Position numbers and translations under genes: made by a program. DNA of 64,000 nucleotides, from contig NC_058513.1 in assembly GCF_020382885.2 (NCBI RefSeq), positions 10,077,774 to 10,141,773 on the forward strand, written 5' to 3'. The notes beneath the pieces were generated by a model. That model ran no database searches. It had not been told where the DNA came from and saw only the letters and a program-made list of their open reading frames with translations. Origin of the DNA: Scatophagus argus (lineage: Eukaryota > Chordata > Actinopteri > Scatophagidae). Each line of letters begins with the position of its first letter. Position 1 is the stretch's first letter. This document shows positions 11,350-22,549 of this stretch, one piece after another.

Positions 11350-13556
11350 TCACTGCACAGCCTGTTCATTGGCAGTGCTACCAGAGTCCTGAGGCTTCAT
11401 CACATCAGGGAGCTCTGGGGGGCTGGAGAAGGCCTCGATGTGCAGCTGTTCGAACATCTCGTCTGGAAAGCAGAGTAGACAAGGAAACGTTAGCTCCACC
11501 GTGACAGCAGTGTGGCATGTGGCTACATCAGTCATGTCATAAAGTTGCCGCAGTGGACATTGACTGTGGCAAGTCTTTCTGGGTGGATAAATTTAAGCGT
11601 GAATGTAAGAAGTACACCGGTTAATGTGAAGATTCAAAAACTGCCCACATGTGAGGATATAATTATCGTGAATCATATTTCAGCTACATTCATAGATGGT
11701 TTGAAGTCCAATTGCAATCTAATTTGTAGATATTTGTTTCAGGCTCATATAAAATTCCAAATGGAATATATTTCATCACTTATGTTGACTTGTGCTTGTA
11801 AACTCACGTACAATGTAAAGAAAAATTACATCCGAAATTGCCACGGCTTCAGCCCATACACAAGACTTTGCAGTGATGTTTAGAAGTCTTGCAAGGACAA
11901 ATCCAATGCAGACAAGACAGCACCTTCATCTTTCACTTTAGTACTCTACTGAAGGTAGACTGAGGTGGAATTAGTATAACATGGAGAAAAATTACATTAT
12001 TTTGTCAAAAAAACAACTCAGATGCCGTTGATCACCTCTGACTGGTATTTAGCAGTGCAAGAGAATGAATGAGTTATACTTGAGTTAATAATCACAGTTA
12101 TCTCCTCACATACATACTGTCACAGAAACCAGTTACAGTTTAAAAGAACCAGACGGACATAATATACTTGTTTTTACCCAGGGAATCACCATAATATTAG
12201 GGGAAAAAACAAAACTTGTTCCTGAGTAGCTCAAAAATAATAAATAAACAAACTGAACACACCATTTATGCGGAACGCCAGACCAACTGTAGCTGGGGCT
12301 TGAGGTCTGGCAGTCTGGTTGGTGAATCCACAGTCACCAAGAGTTTTGCTGTCTTCTAGCAACTGGTCATCCTGTGGAATAAGAAAAAAAAAAAGAAAAT
12401 GTAGAAATGTAGGAAATGTCACAGAATCTGCAAAGGTCCTCAAAATGTATGAACGTTGCTCCAGTGGACATCAGGACATTTCCAGAGAATATTTTTGGTC
12501 ATTTTGAGGAAATACAAATTAAATTCTGCCAACACCTATAAGGACACTAAAATTCTGCATGTATTTAATCCAGACAGAACTGCGATACTGTGGTTTACAT
12601 GACCAGCCTTGATTAGGTGTCACTTATATACTTGATTCTAAACTCACTTTGTAGAGTCTCTGGTCTTCAGGTGTTCTCTTAAGAATTCCTTCAACAATGC
12701 GCTTCAGCTCATAAACAGTGGTGGACTCCTTGGCATCTGTGAAGATTGTGGTCTTGTGACGCCGGATCATTAAGAACACGTCCTAAAGGAAAGTGGGCAT
12801 AGAATTATATGAATAAAATAACCATATCAAAAGGCACCTTCATTTTCTATCCTGATGATGAGGATATTAATGTTGGTTAGGGTTATCCTACTGTCACTTC
12901 ACAGGACAGCTGTGTAAAGTAAGGCTGTGGCTCAGATAAGCGTTTTATAATCAGGTTAACTGACAATTACTTCTTTAACTCCTTTATTTGACATGTTAGC
13001 CACTCAAGCCTTTGACGGTTATCCATACGGCAACTATTTGTTCAAGGAAATTAAGATATTTAGTTGGTTGTTACATTATTGGCAATTCACTGACTCATTA
13101 GCTAGCCACAAACAATGAACGGCGAGAAGCATAGGTAGGCATTTGAGCTAGCACGAAGTCAACACGAAACAGAAACTTCAATACTTTGGACTCAAAATTA
13201 CGCCTGTGAGTTACTTTAATAGACACTCTAGGGCTGACAATGACAATATAGGTTCAGCTGATCTAACTTGGTTAACTGGCCTAGTTGCTAGTGTTACATC
13301 GGTTACAATGTTAGCTAACCAGAGATAAGTTAGCTCGCTAGCTAACCCACACTTGTCATGACAGCTACAGTGCAGTTAGGCATTGCAAAATTAGCGTTAG
13401 CTGGCTAAAAACCACAAACTGAAATGAGCATTTCTACACCTGACAGTATCGTTTGTTATGTTAGCGTCTTTTTAACAAAGACATGAACGCGAATTCGGTG
13501 CTTGCAACTACGCTCATAGCTCACAAAATTAATGACAACAATAATAAAGTTACCAT
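11350..13556 (-). CDS. elob: Elongin B (ELOB/TCEB2)
   Basis: Ubiquitin-like subunit of the elongin BC complex. It serves the elongin transcription factor and is the adaptor of CUL2/CUL5 ligases with VHL- and SOCS-box proteins. Four coding exons on the minus strand: 13554-13556 (the ATG alone), 12648-12782, 12263-12371, 11350-11462; together 119 residues (human 118). Exon 2 starts [20 protein letters not shown], exon 3 has the [18 protein letters not shown] stretch, and exon 4 ends [19 protein letters not shown] followed by AVQ and stop. The conserved C-terminal tail and near-family length make this essentially certain. The gene is head to head with pkmyt1, about 1.07 kb between start codons. 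Confidence 0.97.
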
Positions 13557-14627
13557 TTCCAAACGGTCAGCTAGCTAGCCAGTTGCGCCAGCCCTGTGTT
13601 GTGCAGCAGAACCCCAGACTGCACTGCTTGCGGATATTGCGCAATTCAGATAAGTATTTTGTATTCACAAACGGCAGGTACGAAACACTGCGTATAATTT
13701 TCAGAATTTGGCGCGAGGTAGTTGCATGCTTGAAACTGTACGCACAATTTGATTTTGGATACAGCGAGTATCTTTGCCCACCGTTTTGAAAGACTCTCGT
13801 TAATGCCGGATCATGGTACGTGGTGACGTTTCTTATATCTCCTTTATCTGAGCTGTCAGTTACAAAACGTTATTTGACGGGACGTTAGCCAGTTAGCTAG
13901 GTTATGTTGTGTTGTTGTTGACCGGGTCCGCCCTTAGTTAACGTTAGCCAAAATTTGTTTTGGAGGGGTGACAGTAGAAGAATTACTACTGTCATCTTAC
14001 TTCTTAGAACAATGTATACGTTAGCCATGGCTAATTCAATATTGTAACTGAAATAGGTAATGCAGGTGAAAACTGACTTATCAAACCTTTACAGTGTTTA
14101 CTCAGTTAACCTAGCTACTGTCCTACTTCTAAGCGCCAATAGCTATCTGTAGACAGAGAACCTGCCAAGGAGTTTGTTTAGGATGTCATATTTCTGTCAT
14201 CGTGACAAATGAGTGTGACCAATTTGGAAATGAGAACTTCCACCACCAAGTCTTGGTCAATTTTACCACAGTTAGTAACACAGGTACATTTTTGTGCCTG
14301 AACATTTCTTTTTAATCTTTACTCTCCATTGGCAGGTCATTTTTTTAAAAAAAAATAGCTCTTGTGTCCAAGTTTATGTTTTATAGGAACAATTAAATAT
14401 TACACCCTTAGTTTTGTTCTGTGGCAAATAGAGTATGGCAGGTTAGTTCTCCAAAATGTTACACCTGCAAGTTTCAATAGATGTACTTACATTGAATGGG
14501 TATGAGCAGTGCAAACGTGATACAGGTGAATTCATATTAACTGTCAGCCAAGACTGTTACTGTATTAACATTTTGTTTTGAATGTTGCAGCTCACTATCT
14601 TCAAAGACAGGAACTGAAAAAGTCACA
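13557..14627. promoter_or_regulatory. Shared elob/pkmyt1 intergenic (bidirectional promoter) region
   Basis: The two genes diverge from here. The stretch, together with elob intron 1, is rich in GTTAGC/GCTAAC/GCTAGC words (for example near 13310-13345, 13393-13402, 13570-13578, 13886-13900, 13940, 14021). A pkmyt1 5' UTR intron probably ends at TTGCAG (14585-14590), giving 37 nt of leader in the exon that holds the ATG. No TATA box is evident and the transcription starts are not fixed by sequence. Confidence 0.55.
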
Positions 14628-17329
14628 ATGTCGGTGGCAATGGAAACCACAGCCGGGGGGCCTCTCCCTCTTCCGATTCACTTTTCCCATGCGGAACAGT
14701 CCTTCTCCCTCAAAAAGCGCCGTGTACCTTTTTCCTCATCGTCTACGTCCAACTCACCCTGCTCTTCCCCTGCCCGCCTCTCACATACTCTGCCCCCGCT
14801 GCCACCGTCCAAGGGATGTCCCCCTTTGAGCAGGATGTTCCCCCAGCATCCATCCCCCTGGACACCCCTGTCTCGTTCCCTTAGTAAGTCCCCCCCTCTG
14901 AATTCTGTATACGATCCCAGCAAACAGCAGTCCTATTTTAGTCAGTGTTTCACTAATTTGGGCCTGCTGGGAAGAGGATCGTTTGGAGAGGTCTACAAGG
15001 TGAGCAAGACAAATTTGTGTGTGAATGTGCATGAAAGCGATATAATACACAAACTAAATCTAATTTGAAAAGCTATGACAAGCTAATGTGCCGTTTTATT
15101 ACCTCTACCTTCGTTTTCTTTTGATTCTTTTCAAACATCTTGACTGTCTGCACATCCATGTGGAAGCTCTGTATGCCATATTTTCTCATAGTGACCAAGA
15201 TTATCATTTGGAGACTCCCCAGTACAAGATTTCTGCATTTTCTATATTTTTCCAGGTACAAAGCAACGAGGATGGCCGCCAGTATGCAGTCAAGCGCTCC
15301 GCTCATCGCTTTAGGGGGAACAGTGAGAGGAACCGGAGTGTGAGAGAAGCCAGGAACCACGAACGCCTGTGTCCTCACCCTCATGTCCTGCATTTTGTGG
15401 CAGCCTGGGAGGAGTGTGGTCGACTGTACATTCAGACAGAGCTGTGTAGCACCAGCTTGCTGCTTCATGCTGAGAATCAGCCTCCTGGCCCAGGTCTGTC
15501 TGAAAGAGACAATAAAATTGATTCAGATGTTGTAGTAGCTGTATTTTGACACACTAACTTAACTTTCGTTGAAACATTTCAATCCAGATGAGCCTGCAGC
15601 TTGGGCCTACCTGTGTGACCTCCTGTCAGCGCTGCAACACTTGCACTCTCATGGTTTTGTACATCTGGACCTCAAGCCTGCTAATGTCCTTATGACTGAC
15701 TCTGGACGTCTCAAGCTGGGAGACTTTGGGCTGCTGCTTGAGCTTAACAACAAGAGTACAGAGCCTGTAGAGGGGAAAGTGAAAGAGGACATCCAGGAGG
15801 GAGATCCCAGGTACATGGCCCCCGAGCTGCTCCGTGGGCAGTATGGACCTGCTGCAGATGTTTTCAGGTACCATAATTGAGAAAATGAAATGATATTCTG
15901 TCACAGATTGATCTGATTTAAATTAGTATCTAAATACTGTGAATCTTTTGTATTTAGTTTGGGTGTTTCTATTCTGGAGCTTGCCTGTAATATTGAAGTT
16001 CCAAATGGTGGAGAAGGCTGGCAGCAGCTCAGACAAGGCTGCCTCCCCTCAGAGTTTACCAGCAGTAAGATCCACTCTTTTTAAGCCCTCATATATTGTC
16101 CAAATTGTCTTTATTCAAACGATTTATGTTTATGTTTTTATGATTTCCGTATGTGTTTGCAGGCTTGTCGTCTGAGCTTCAGACAGTACTGCGGATGATG
16201 CTGGCCCCAGAACCGTCTGAGAGGCCCACAGTGTCTGAGCTCCTAGCCCACCCTTACGTTTGGAAACACCGGTGGAAAAGGCGCATCCACCTGATGGTCG
16301 CTGAGTCTGCACTGACACTGGCCTCCCTCTGCCGGGTAATGTGTCTAATAAACATACACCCTTAAATGTAAATGCATTCAACATGTAGTCTTGGAAAGAG
16401 TCACTTAACACATCAACAATTGGTGCCGTTTAACAAGTCAGGAAACTAAGTAAATAAAATAATATTCAAAATGTAGCACTGGTTTCTGTAATAAACAGCA
16501 TGCAGTACAATGTGTTTTATTTTCTCAATTGTGCCAGTTACAGTTATGTGTTTTTGTGGTCTTTTTCTTGTAGCAGGTGATGTGCTTTGGGTGTAGACTC
16601 TTGTCCTCCCTTCACTTGTCGTTTCTCCCTCATTGGACCAAGCCAGTGCCCTGCACCCCCCCTAAGGATAGCTGGGACAGGGATTTAACTTTACCCCTCA
16701 GTGCCATGCAGGCTGACTCGGGGAGCCCTGAGGATGATGTAGTGTTTCTGTTGGATCACAAAGACCCAGAGCTTTCCCCCACGTTCTCACACAGGTAGAG
16801 AGCTGATAGGCTGATGTTACTTTATTTTAAGTTTTAGAAATGTTTCTCTCATACAAACATCCAACAGCAAGAGATGGCTCCAAGGACATTTCCATTGCCT
16901 TGAGCTAAATTTCTTATTCCTGTCAAAACTCCTGCTTTTTTTTATTTTTTTTTCCTCCACAGGGTCAAATCCAGACTGTCTATGGAAAGCACATCCACTC
17001 CTCTCCCAGGTTCACCAACACGCAATCATCGAAGTCCTGCCCACACTCGCTCAAGTATGTGTGATTGGTCTTCCTGTAGCTTAGCACAAACCCCATCCAG
17101 CATCCACTCAAATGGTTCCTGCCACACCCTGACGCCCAGCGCGAGCCCCCTACCTGAAGAGCTTCACGCAGACATCACAAATGAAAAATCAACGCACGGC
17201 CGACTTTCTTCATCTGCCAAGTCCTCGCAGCGGCGTGGCCGCAACTGGGTCCAAGCGGAAGAGGCTTTACCTCGACCCAACTTTGAACCAAAGAACCTGC
17301 TCAGTTTGTTTGAGGAAACAACTCCATGA
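14628..17329 (+). CDS. pkmyt1: Myt1 kinase (PKMYT1), membrane-associated CDK1 inhibitory kinase
   Basis: Phosphorylates CDK1 on Thr14/Tyr15 at ER/Golgi membranes and so restrains mitotic entry. Exons: 14628-14999, 15256-15493, 15588-15867, 15958-16064, 16163-16335, 16574 (or 16577)-16794, 16963-17329; 585 residues (human 499, with a longer tail here). The N-terminal 100 residues are Ser/Pro-rich. The kinase domain starts near 110: glycine loop [15 protein letters not shown] lysine, catalytic loop [29 protein letters not shown] hydrophobic segment (residues about 388-406) fits the membrane anchor but is weak. RVKSRL near residue 464 is a candidate cyclin-docking RxL. The start is the first in-frame ATG after the acceptor. 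AATAAA follows at 17647. Confidence 0.95.
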
Positions 17330-17646
17330 GTAAAAGGCTGCCAGTTTACTTTCAAGGGCAAGGTTTTTTCACTTTAAAATGTTGGGTGTTTAACTACATG
17401 AATATACCATTTTCACTACTTACTACGTATGAACTGCTTTTGCCATTTTGTAGCAGTGCTGCAACAGCTTCTTCTTGGGGAAAAAAATGTAAGGGAAAAG
17501 GCTGAATATGTAATCAGACCTTGAAAGCACTTTTTATGTTTGTGTAAATGCAATCTGTTGCTGAAATGACGAAGTCATGATGTGTTGTTAAATACGCTTT
17601 TGGCTTGGTGTACTCTGAGTTATTTACCTCATGAGTTACAAACAAA

Positions 17647-17652
17647 AATAAA
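17647..17652 (+). terminator. Poly(A) signal of pkmyt1
   Basis: AATAAA 318 nt after the pkmyt1 stop codon, the first canonical hexamer downstream. Confidence 0.6.
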
Positions 17653-17933
17653 ACATGGAGGGAAAGAGAATCTGAACTTGTGGAATATTTATGAAGTTAG
17701 AGGAACTTTCTAAATGTAAAAACGTGTGATTATCAAGATTCACGTGAGTCTGAAGCAGTTTTCCCTATCAGTGACAGGTCACTGGCAGGCCCAGTGTTAT
17801 TTTCAACAAATCAGACTGTAAGGGACAAAAAAATCGGAAAAACGTACCATAATATCAACTGAGAACGAATGGACCACCGTAGACTTGAAAGATCCATCTT
17901 GCTCGGGATTTCTCAAAGCTGTTTGCGTTTTCA

Positions 17934-17947
17934 CCAGTAGATGGCAG
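17934..17947 (+). promoter_or_regulatory. CTCF-type core motif
   Basis: CCAGTAGATGGCAG agrees with the vertebrate CTCF core CCASYAGRKGGCRS at all 14 positions. It lies between pkmyt1 and the zinc-finger/Rho cluster. Occupancy is not shown by sequence. Confidence 0.55.
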
Positions 17948-17992
17948 CAACGCATTTCACGCTGGATGTCAGCCGACTATGAAACGCAGGAA

Positions 17993-18018
17993 GGGGGTGG
18001 GTGGGGGTGTGTGGGTGG
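17993..18018 (+). promoter_or_regulatory. Possible G-quadruplex
   Basis: Five runs of three or more G separated by 1-5 nt satisfy the usual G3+N1-7 pattern. It sits about 130 nt upstream of the inferred first-exon donor of the zinc-finger gene. Confidence 0.5.
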
Positions 18019-18488
18019 GAATGTTTGTGCACACAATACCCACACCTATCTGGATATTTAATTTGCCAAAACCATTTTGGATTCAGAGTTATCTGGTGTA
18101 AAAGCAGCATCTGTAGATGCATCGTCTACATCGCCTGAGGTTTGTACCGTAAGTGTGGATATCTGCATATTGTGGGCATTGTAAACATTTTATTGGGTTA
18201 TCTGGGATTCATCAAAACCGCGACAATATTTTACGGGATCCCATTAGGTTCAAGGTATGTTACTTTTCCTTTTGTTTCTATTTTTTCTAGTCTTTTGGGT
18301 ATACTACTGTGTTCATATGCGTTTTTGTAGTGATATCCGAAAGCTATAAATTGCTAAAATTTGTTAGTTGGAAAGCTCAGAAGTCATCATGTTGGTTAGG
18401 AAGCATGTTGCTCGTGGAAAAAGATCTATGATGCAAAGACACTGATCAACACCTATTCTCCATTCATTCCAGTTATCAGTGTGTGAAG

Positions 18489-19652
18489 ATGTCCAAAATT
18501 GACCGTCTTAATGCCCGAGTGGGAGAGCTGCTGTCTCGAGCTGTGCAGGAGGTTCTGGAAGCGGTGAAGGAGACGGTTTCAGAGTACCAGGAGAAAACTG
18601 CCAATACCCTGCGAGAGAACCAGAGTCTGAAGAGGAGATTGCAAGAGCTCCAGGATACAGTAAAACTGGAAAACAATGGTAAGACAATATGATGCTTGTG
18701 TTCAGAGACTGTCAAGTAAAACTGTTGACTGATTGTCTTTTTTTTCCACCTTTGTTGCTATGCAGGATTAGTGGCACACTTTTCCCCTGCAGCCCAGGAG
18801 TCTGATGAAGAGCCTCATCTCATGCATCAGAAACAGAAAGAAGAGCTGGTAGAGGACACTGAATTCATCCCCTGTGAGAAGGACATGACAGTAATGTGTC
18901 CATCATATCCATTTGAGGACCTTGACTGCGAAGCATCCATCGCATCATTGGCCAGCCCCTGTCTTTCCCCTAGAGCTACAACAGGACTGCATCTAAGTGG
19001 TGATAACATGAGCAATCTAAGAACTCTTAAAACGGAGTCTGACAATGGACTGTCAGTGCCATTTTCAAACCACGTAGACCCTGTCACTGCAGTCACACTC
19101 TCTAAAAATGATCATAAAATGAAAGTAGAGCCAACATCTGACGAAGACGCCATGCACACCACAAAGTATTCATGTGATAATGCCGGTACGAGTTCTACAT
19201 CCTTACAGAAACTAAACCTAGAACATCCTCAAGCCAGTTCAGGATTGTGCGATGTCTTCAATCTGGACCAAAATGGCATAGAAGACCCGCTATCTCAAAG
19301 ATGCAACAAGACAAACAGCGTTGGAGCAGAAAAACAACACTCCATTCAAACAAACCCAAAAGAAAGAGGTTCGGGCTCAAAAGCGCTCCAGAGAAACGTT
19401 CGAAAACACTACTGCTGCTCGCTCTGTGGTCGCACCTTCAGACACGCAGGTGACTACAAGAAACACAGCAGGGTGCACACGGGGGAGAAACCGTACTGCT
19501 GCTCGGTGTGCGGGAAGAGGTTCAGTCAGTCGGGCTACCTCACAGTGCATCTGCGCTACCATACAGGAGAGAAGCCGTTTGGCTGCAGTCACTGTGGCAA
19601 AAGTTTTAGTCACTCGAGTAACATGAAGAAACACCAGCAAACTCATCTGTGA
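18489..19652 (+). CDS. C2H2 zinc-finger protein, tandem copy A
   Basis: Probable nuclear DNA-binding regulator. Two coding exons: 18489-18678 and 18766-19652, 358 residues. Exon 1 encodes a helical, coiled-coil-prone N-terminus beginning [15 protein letters not shown] and rich in heptad Leu/Val/Glu, a module I associate with many teleost zinc-finger genes. The middle is acidic and low in structure, with possible SUMO sites (MKVEP, LKTE). Three C2H2 fingers lie at the C-terminus (about residues 275-356) with TGEKP linkers; helix positions -1/3/6 are H/D/K, Q/Y/V, H/N/K. The ATG follows an acceptor at 18472. The paralog at 22550 has the same exon 1 length (190 nt) and phase. The orthologue name is not recognised. 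Confidence 0.9.
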
Positions 19653-20925
19653 GACTGCTGTTTTACACACATTGTTTCTATACATTTCATGGTAAAGATG
19701 TTTAGGGTTGAACAGTGGAAAAGTCTGTCTGTTTGTGAGCTACAAATGGAAATAATAAGTTATCATCTATGAGCCTTTATATGGAGGTCAGCTGAGCGTG
19801 TTGCAGTCTTATTTAGAAAATGATGTTGCTTCAAGAGAGGAAAAGTGGTGCCTTCTTTAATGGAAACACAAAGCTTATTATTGTGCACACGTTGTCTTTC
19901 AGATAATAATTCCCGTGGTTCTGCCATTCTGCTGTTTTGTCAGATGTTTAGAGATTCGTTTAATGTGTCGTTGCAGAGGTTCTTGTGGGGTCCAAATAAA
20001 TGGTGCTTCTTTATGTGTATTTTAATGCTTTGTATTTCCAATAAGATTGCTTTAGCTCAGCAATGCGCTAAGCAAATTGTTGCCTGCTGCATGAAACTTC
20101 ACACACTGAACTAAATGTCCCAGTATGATTTTGAAGTTGACCTGTCACAGGACAGATTAGTTATCAGTGATGAGATGTATTTCATTCTGGTGAGAGATAC
20201 CAGGTAGTGTAATTAATAATAAATTCTGCCGCTAGAGAATTCATTTCAGCATGGATAGTGTATGAATCATAACTCAACGATTTCTGACTCTTTACGGAGG
20301 CTTGGTGTATATACGTCCCTTACAACCTACAACTTAAAAGTGTAAGCATTACAAGATTTTAGAAGTTTTACAAGGTGAGTAACATTGCAGCACCTCATTG
20401 CATTCCGTCTCAGAGGGGATGACAAAACATACTTCTCAACCATCATTTCGCAATTACAAAATTTCCCTTTCCTTCCCAGTCGGTTGTGATATGTTTGAGC
20501 GTGATACTTGGTTTAAAGAAGTGCCTGCTTAAACAGATAATTCACATCACACCACATAGATTTCTTAGATACTTTCAGGGGCGAGCTACAGGACACACTC
20601 CTACAAGACTGAGATACAACAGGTTTGACAAGTAAGTTAGACTTTTCAGTAGCTATTGACGCTCAGTCTGGTACTATCATTAGTCAAAAATTAACATTCT
20701 TAATTAATGTATAATTAGCCTGTGCTTTGGCTTTAAGTTTGGATTTCAGTTAGAGCATGAAAAAAACACATTAAACTCAGGTTCACCATTATCTTTATTC
20801 GATATTTTCGAAAGGGGCTGGATGCTGAAGCACTAAACGGAAATGCATAAACTATGTGGTAGCCTGTGCTTAATCATGAACCTTTCTGATTGTGTTGTAG
20901 AATTTCTGGAGGCGAAGTTGTCATA
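19653..20925. other. Intergenic between zinc-finger copy A and the RhoG-like gene
   Basis: Zinc-finger 3' UTR up to about 20.0 kb, then AT-rich sequence. An acceptor TTGTAG at 20895-20900 puts the last part (20901-20925) in the 5' UTR of the RhoG-like gene. No further genes are seen. Confidence 0.6.
19995..20000 (+). terminator. Poly(A) signal of zinc-finger copy A
   Basis: AATAAA 343 nt after the stop codon of the upstream zinc-finger gene. Confidence 0.5.
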
Positions 20926-21498
20926 ATGCTGTCTATCAAGTGTGTGGTTGTTGGAGACAGTGGAGTTGGAAAGACCTACCTACTCTCCACCTACATCAAA
21001 AAGGTTTTCCCTAAGGAGTACATACCATGTTTCTTCGACACATACACTACCCAGGTTCATGTTGACAGCCAAACTGTCAGCCTGACTCTGCAGGACACTG
21101 CTGGCAGAGAGGAATATGACCGTATTCGCACCCTCTGTTACGGTCAGGTCAGTGTCATCATCATCTGCTTCTCCATTGCTAACCCAACATCCTATGATAA
21201 TGTCAAGCGCAAATGGCATCCAGAAGTGAAACACTATTGCCCTAATGTGCCCATCCTCCTTTTGGGAACTAAGAGTGACCTACGAGATGATCAGGGGGTC
21301 CTGGAGAAACTGAGAGAGTCGAATCAGACCACAATCACCCAGCAGCAAGGAACAATGATGGCAAAGCAAATAAAAGCTGTTAAATATCTTGAGTGTGCGT
21401 CGATCAACCTGGATAGACTGGACGAGGTGTTTGATGAGGCTGTACGTGCTTTTCTCAGACATTCATCTACCACCAATAAACCCTGTGTGCTCTTGTAA
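20926..21498 (+). CDS. Atypical RhoG-like small GTPase
   Basis: Rho-family protein of 190 residues in one coding exon, as in RHOG. Closest remembered match is RhoG ([36 protein letters not shown]). The length and numbering equal Rac/RhoG, so substitutions can be read directly: Gly12 to Ser (GDSGVGKT), switch-I Thr35 to Cys (YIPCFFDTY), Trp56 to Gln, Gln61 to Arg (DTAGREEYD), and CSAL to CASI in the base-binding loop. The P-loop Lys16/Thr17, DTAG and TKSD are kept. The tail ends CVLL, a geranylgeranylation-type CAAX box, but the usual basic stretch before it is missing. The start is the ATG at 20926, after an acceptor at 20900; the open frame upstream of it lacks another ATG. Family is sure; nucleotide cycling is doubtful. 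Confidence 0.92.
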   Translation: MLSIKCVVVGDSGVGKTYLLSTYIKKVFPKEYIPCFFDTYTTQVHVDSQTVSLTLQDTAGREEYDRIRTLCYGQVSVIIICFSIANPTSYDNVKRKWHPEVKHYCPNVPILLLGTKSDLRDDQGVLEKLRESNQTTITQQQGTMMAKQIKAVKYLECASINLDRLDEVFDEAVRAFLRHSSTTNKPCVLL

Positions 21499-22549
21499 TT
21501 TGAGGTTGCATATAAATAATTTGGATGTGGCAAAGATGATCTTTGTATGTGCATTTCTTTACATTTCTGTATATCTTTGTGGCTTAATGTGATTGTAAAT
21601 GGGAGTAGCACTGTGCCTCCTCTTTATTTTATTTGTCAAAACATTAATATTGGTTGGTTGTACGTTTATTACTTGTTAAACCTTTATTCTGAAAAACTAC
21701 ATCACAGAGGACGTGATTCAGTTCCGCTTCCGGGGGTTTCGAGTTGTTATGTTACGTTCTGATTTGTGCTTTTTAATATATTAGTTTTTTTTTTCATTTA
21801 TTTATTTTTAAGTCAGATTAGTTGGAAATTAATTAAAAAAACAAACGTCTTGCTAACACCATAACCGCACTGTGAGTTTGTCGGAAGTTTAAAGGTACGG
21901 AGTTAGCTAATGTTGCTAACGTTATCTATCCACATTACAAAATATCCACTAACTTCAGTTTGCAGGTAGAGCAGTGCTTAACGGGCTTATATGGGGACTG
22001 ACACTAATTCAAGTGTTGTCATAAAACACGTGTTATAAATATACTTGCTTTGCAGCTGATATCATATGATTATAAACAGGTAACAGAACACTTACTGTAG
22101 CGTGGAAATGCTGACCTGACACGGAAATTTAGTAAACATTTCACTGTGATGGCAGTTGACTTGTCTGAGTGAAGATGACTGTGCCACCAAAATATCAGAC
22201 CAGACTATGTATGTAATGGGTTTAAAAGGCTCAGGCAAAAAGGGATCGTCATTAACCAAACGTTTGCTATGAAGTGTAACTTCTTACTTGTTTATATTGA
22301 ATGTGTTTGTCCTTTTAACTCATCCGCTAACTTCAGATTGCAGACAGTTTCTCCAGCTTCCAAAGTCACTTATTGTCTGTTGATGAATGGACTTATAGCA
22401 GAGAGTTTATTTGCGTCATTGTTTCCATACATTGCTTGTGAAACATATCCTAATAATTATTAGGTCGTGTTATGTACATGCTGCTCACTTTGCAGAGGGT
22501 TTTGCATAAGCTGTCCACAGTTATTTCCTACACCTGATTTTATTTCAGG
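21499..22549. other. Intergenic between the RhoG-like gene and zinc-finger copy B
   Basis: AT-rich. TTAGCTAA/GCTAACGTTA words near 21902-21923 may mark the zinc-finger B promoter. An acceptor TTTCAG ends at 22548, one base before the zinc-finger ATG, so the 5' UTR is spliced. No coding content is recognised. Confidence 0.55.

Larger units (their letters stand above)
17330..18488. other. pkmyt1 3' UTR and zinc-finger gene promoter/5' UTR
   Basis: Beyond the pkmyt1 poly(A) signal lie a CTCF-type core (17934-17947) and a G-run cluster (17993-18018). A likely noncoding first exon of the zinc-finger gene ends at donor GTAAGT (18149) and is joined to the acceptor before 18473. No other coding exon is supported. 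Confidence 0.55.

Noticed and set aside
12855-12962. Possible C/D-box snoRNA in elob intron 1 (TGATGA ... CTGA)
   Set aside because: The boxes are on the strand opposite to elob, spacing exceeds 100 nt, and no terminal stem is visible.
14678-15050. Antisense open frames opposite pkmyt1 exon 1
   Set aside because: They are mirror frames of a Ser/Pro-rich GC-biased exon and have no splice or family support.
18142-18330. Open frame with hydrophobic peptide upstream of zinc-finger copy A
   Set aside because: No ATG start, no family resemblance, and it overlaps the inferred 5' UTR intron with a good donor at 18149.
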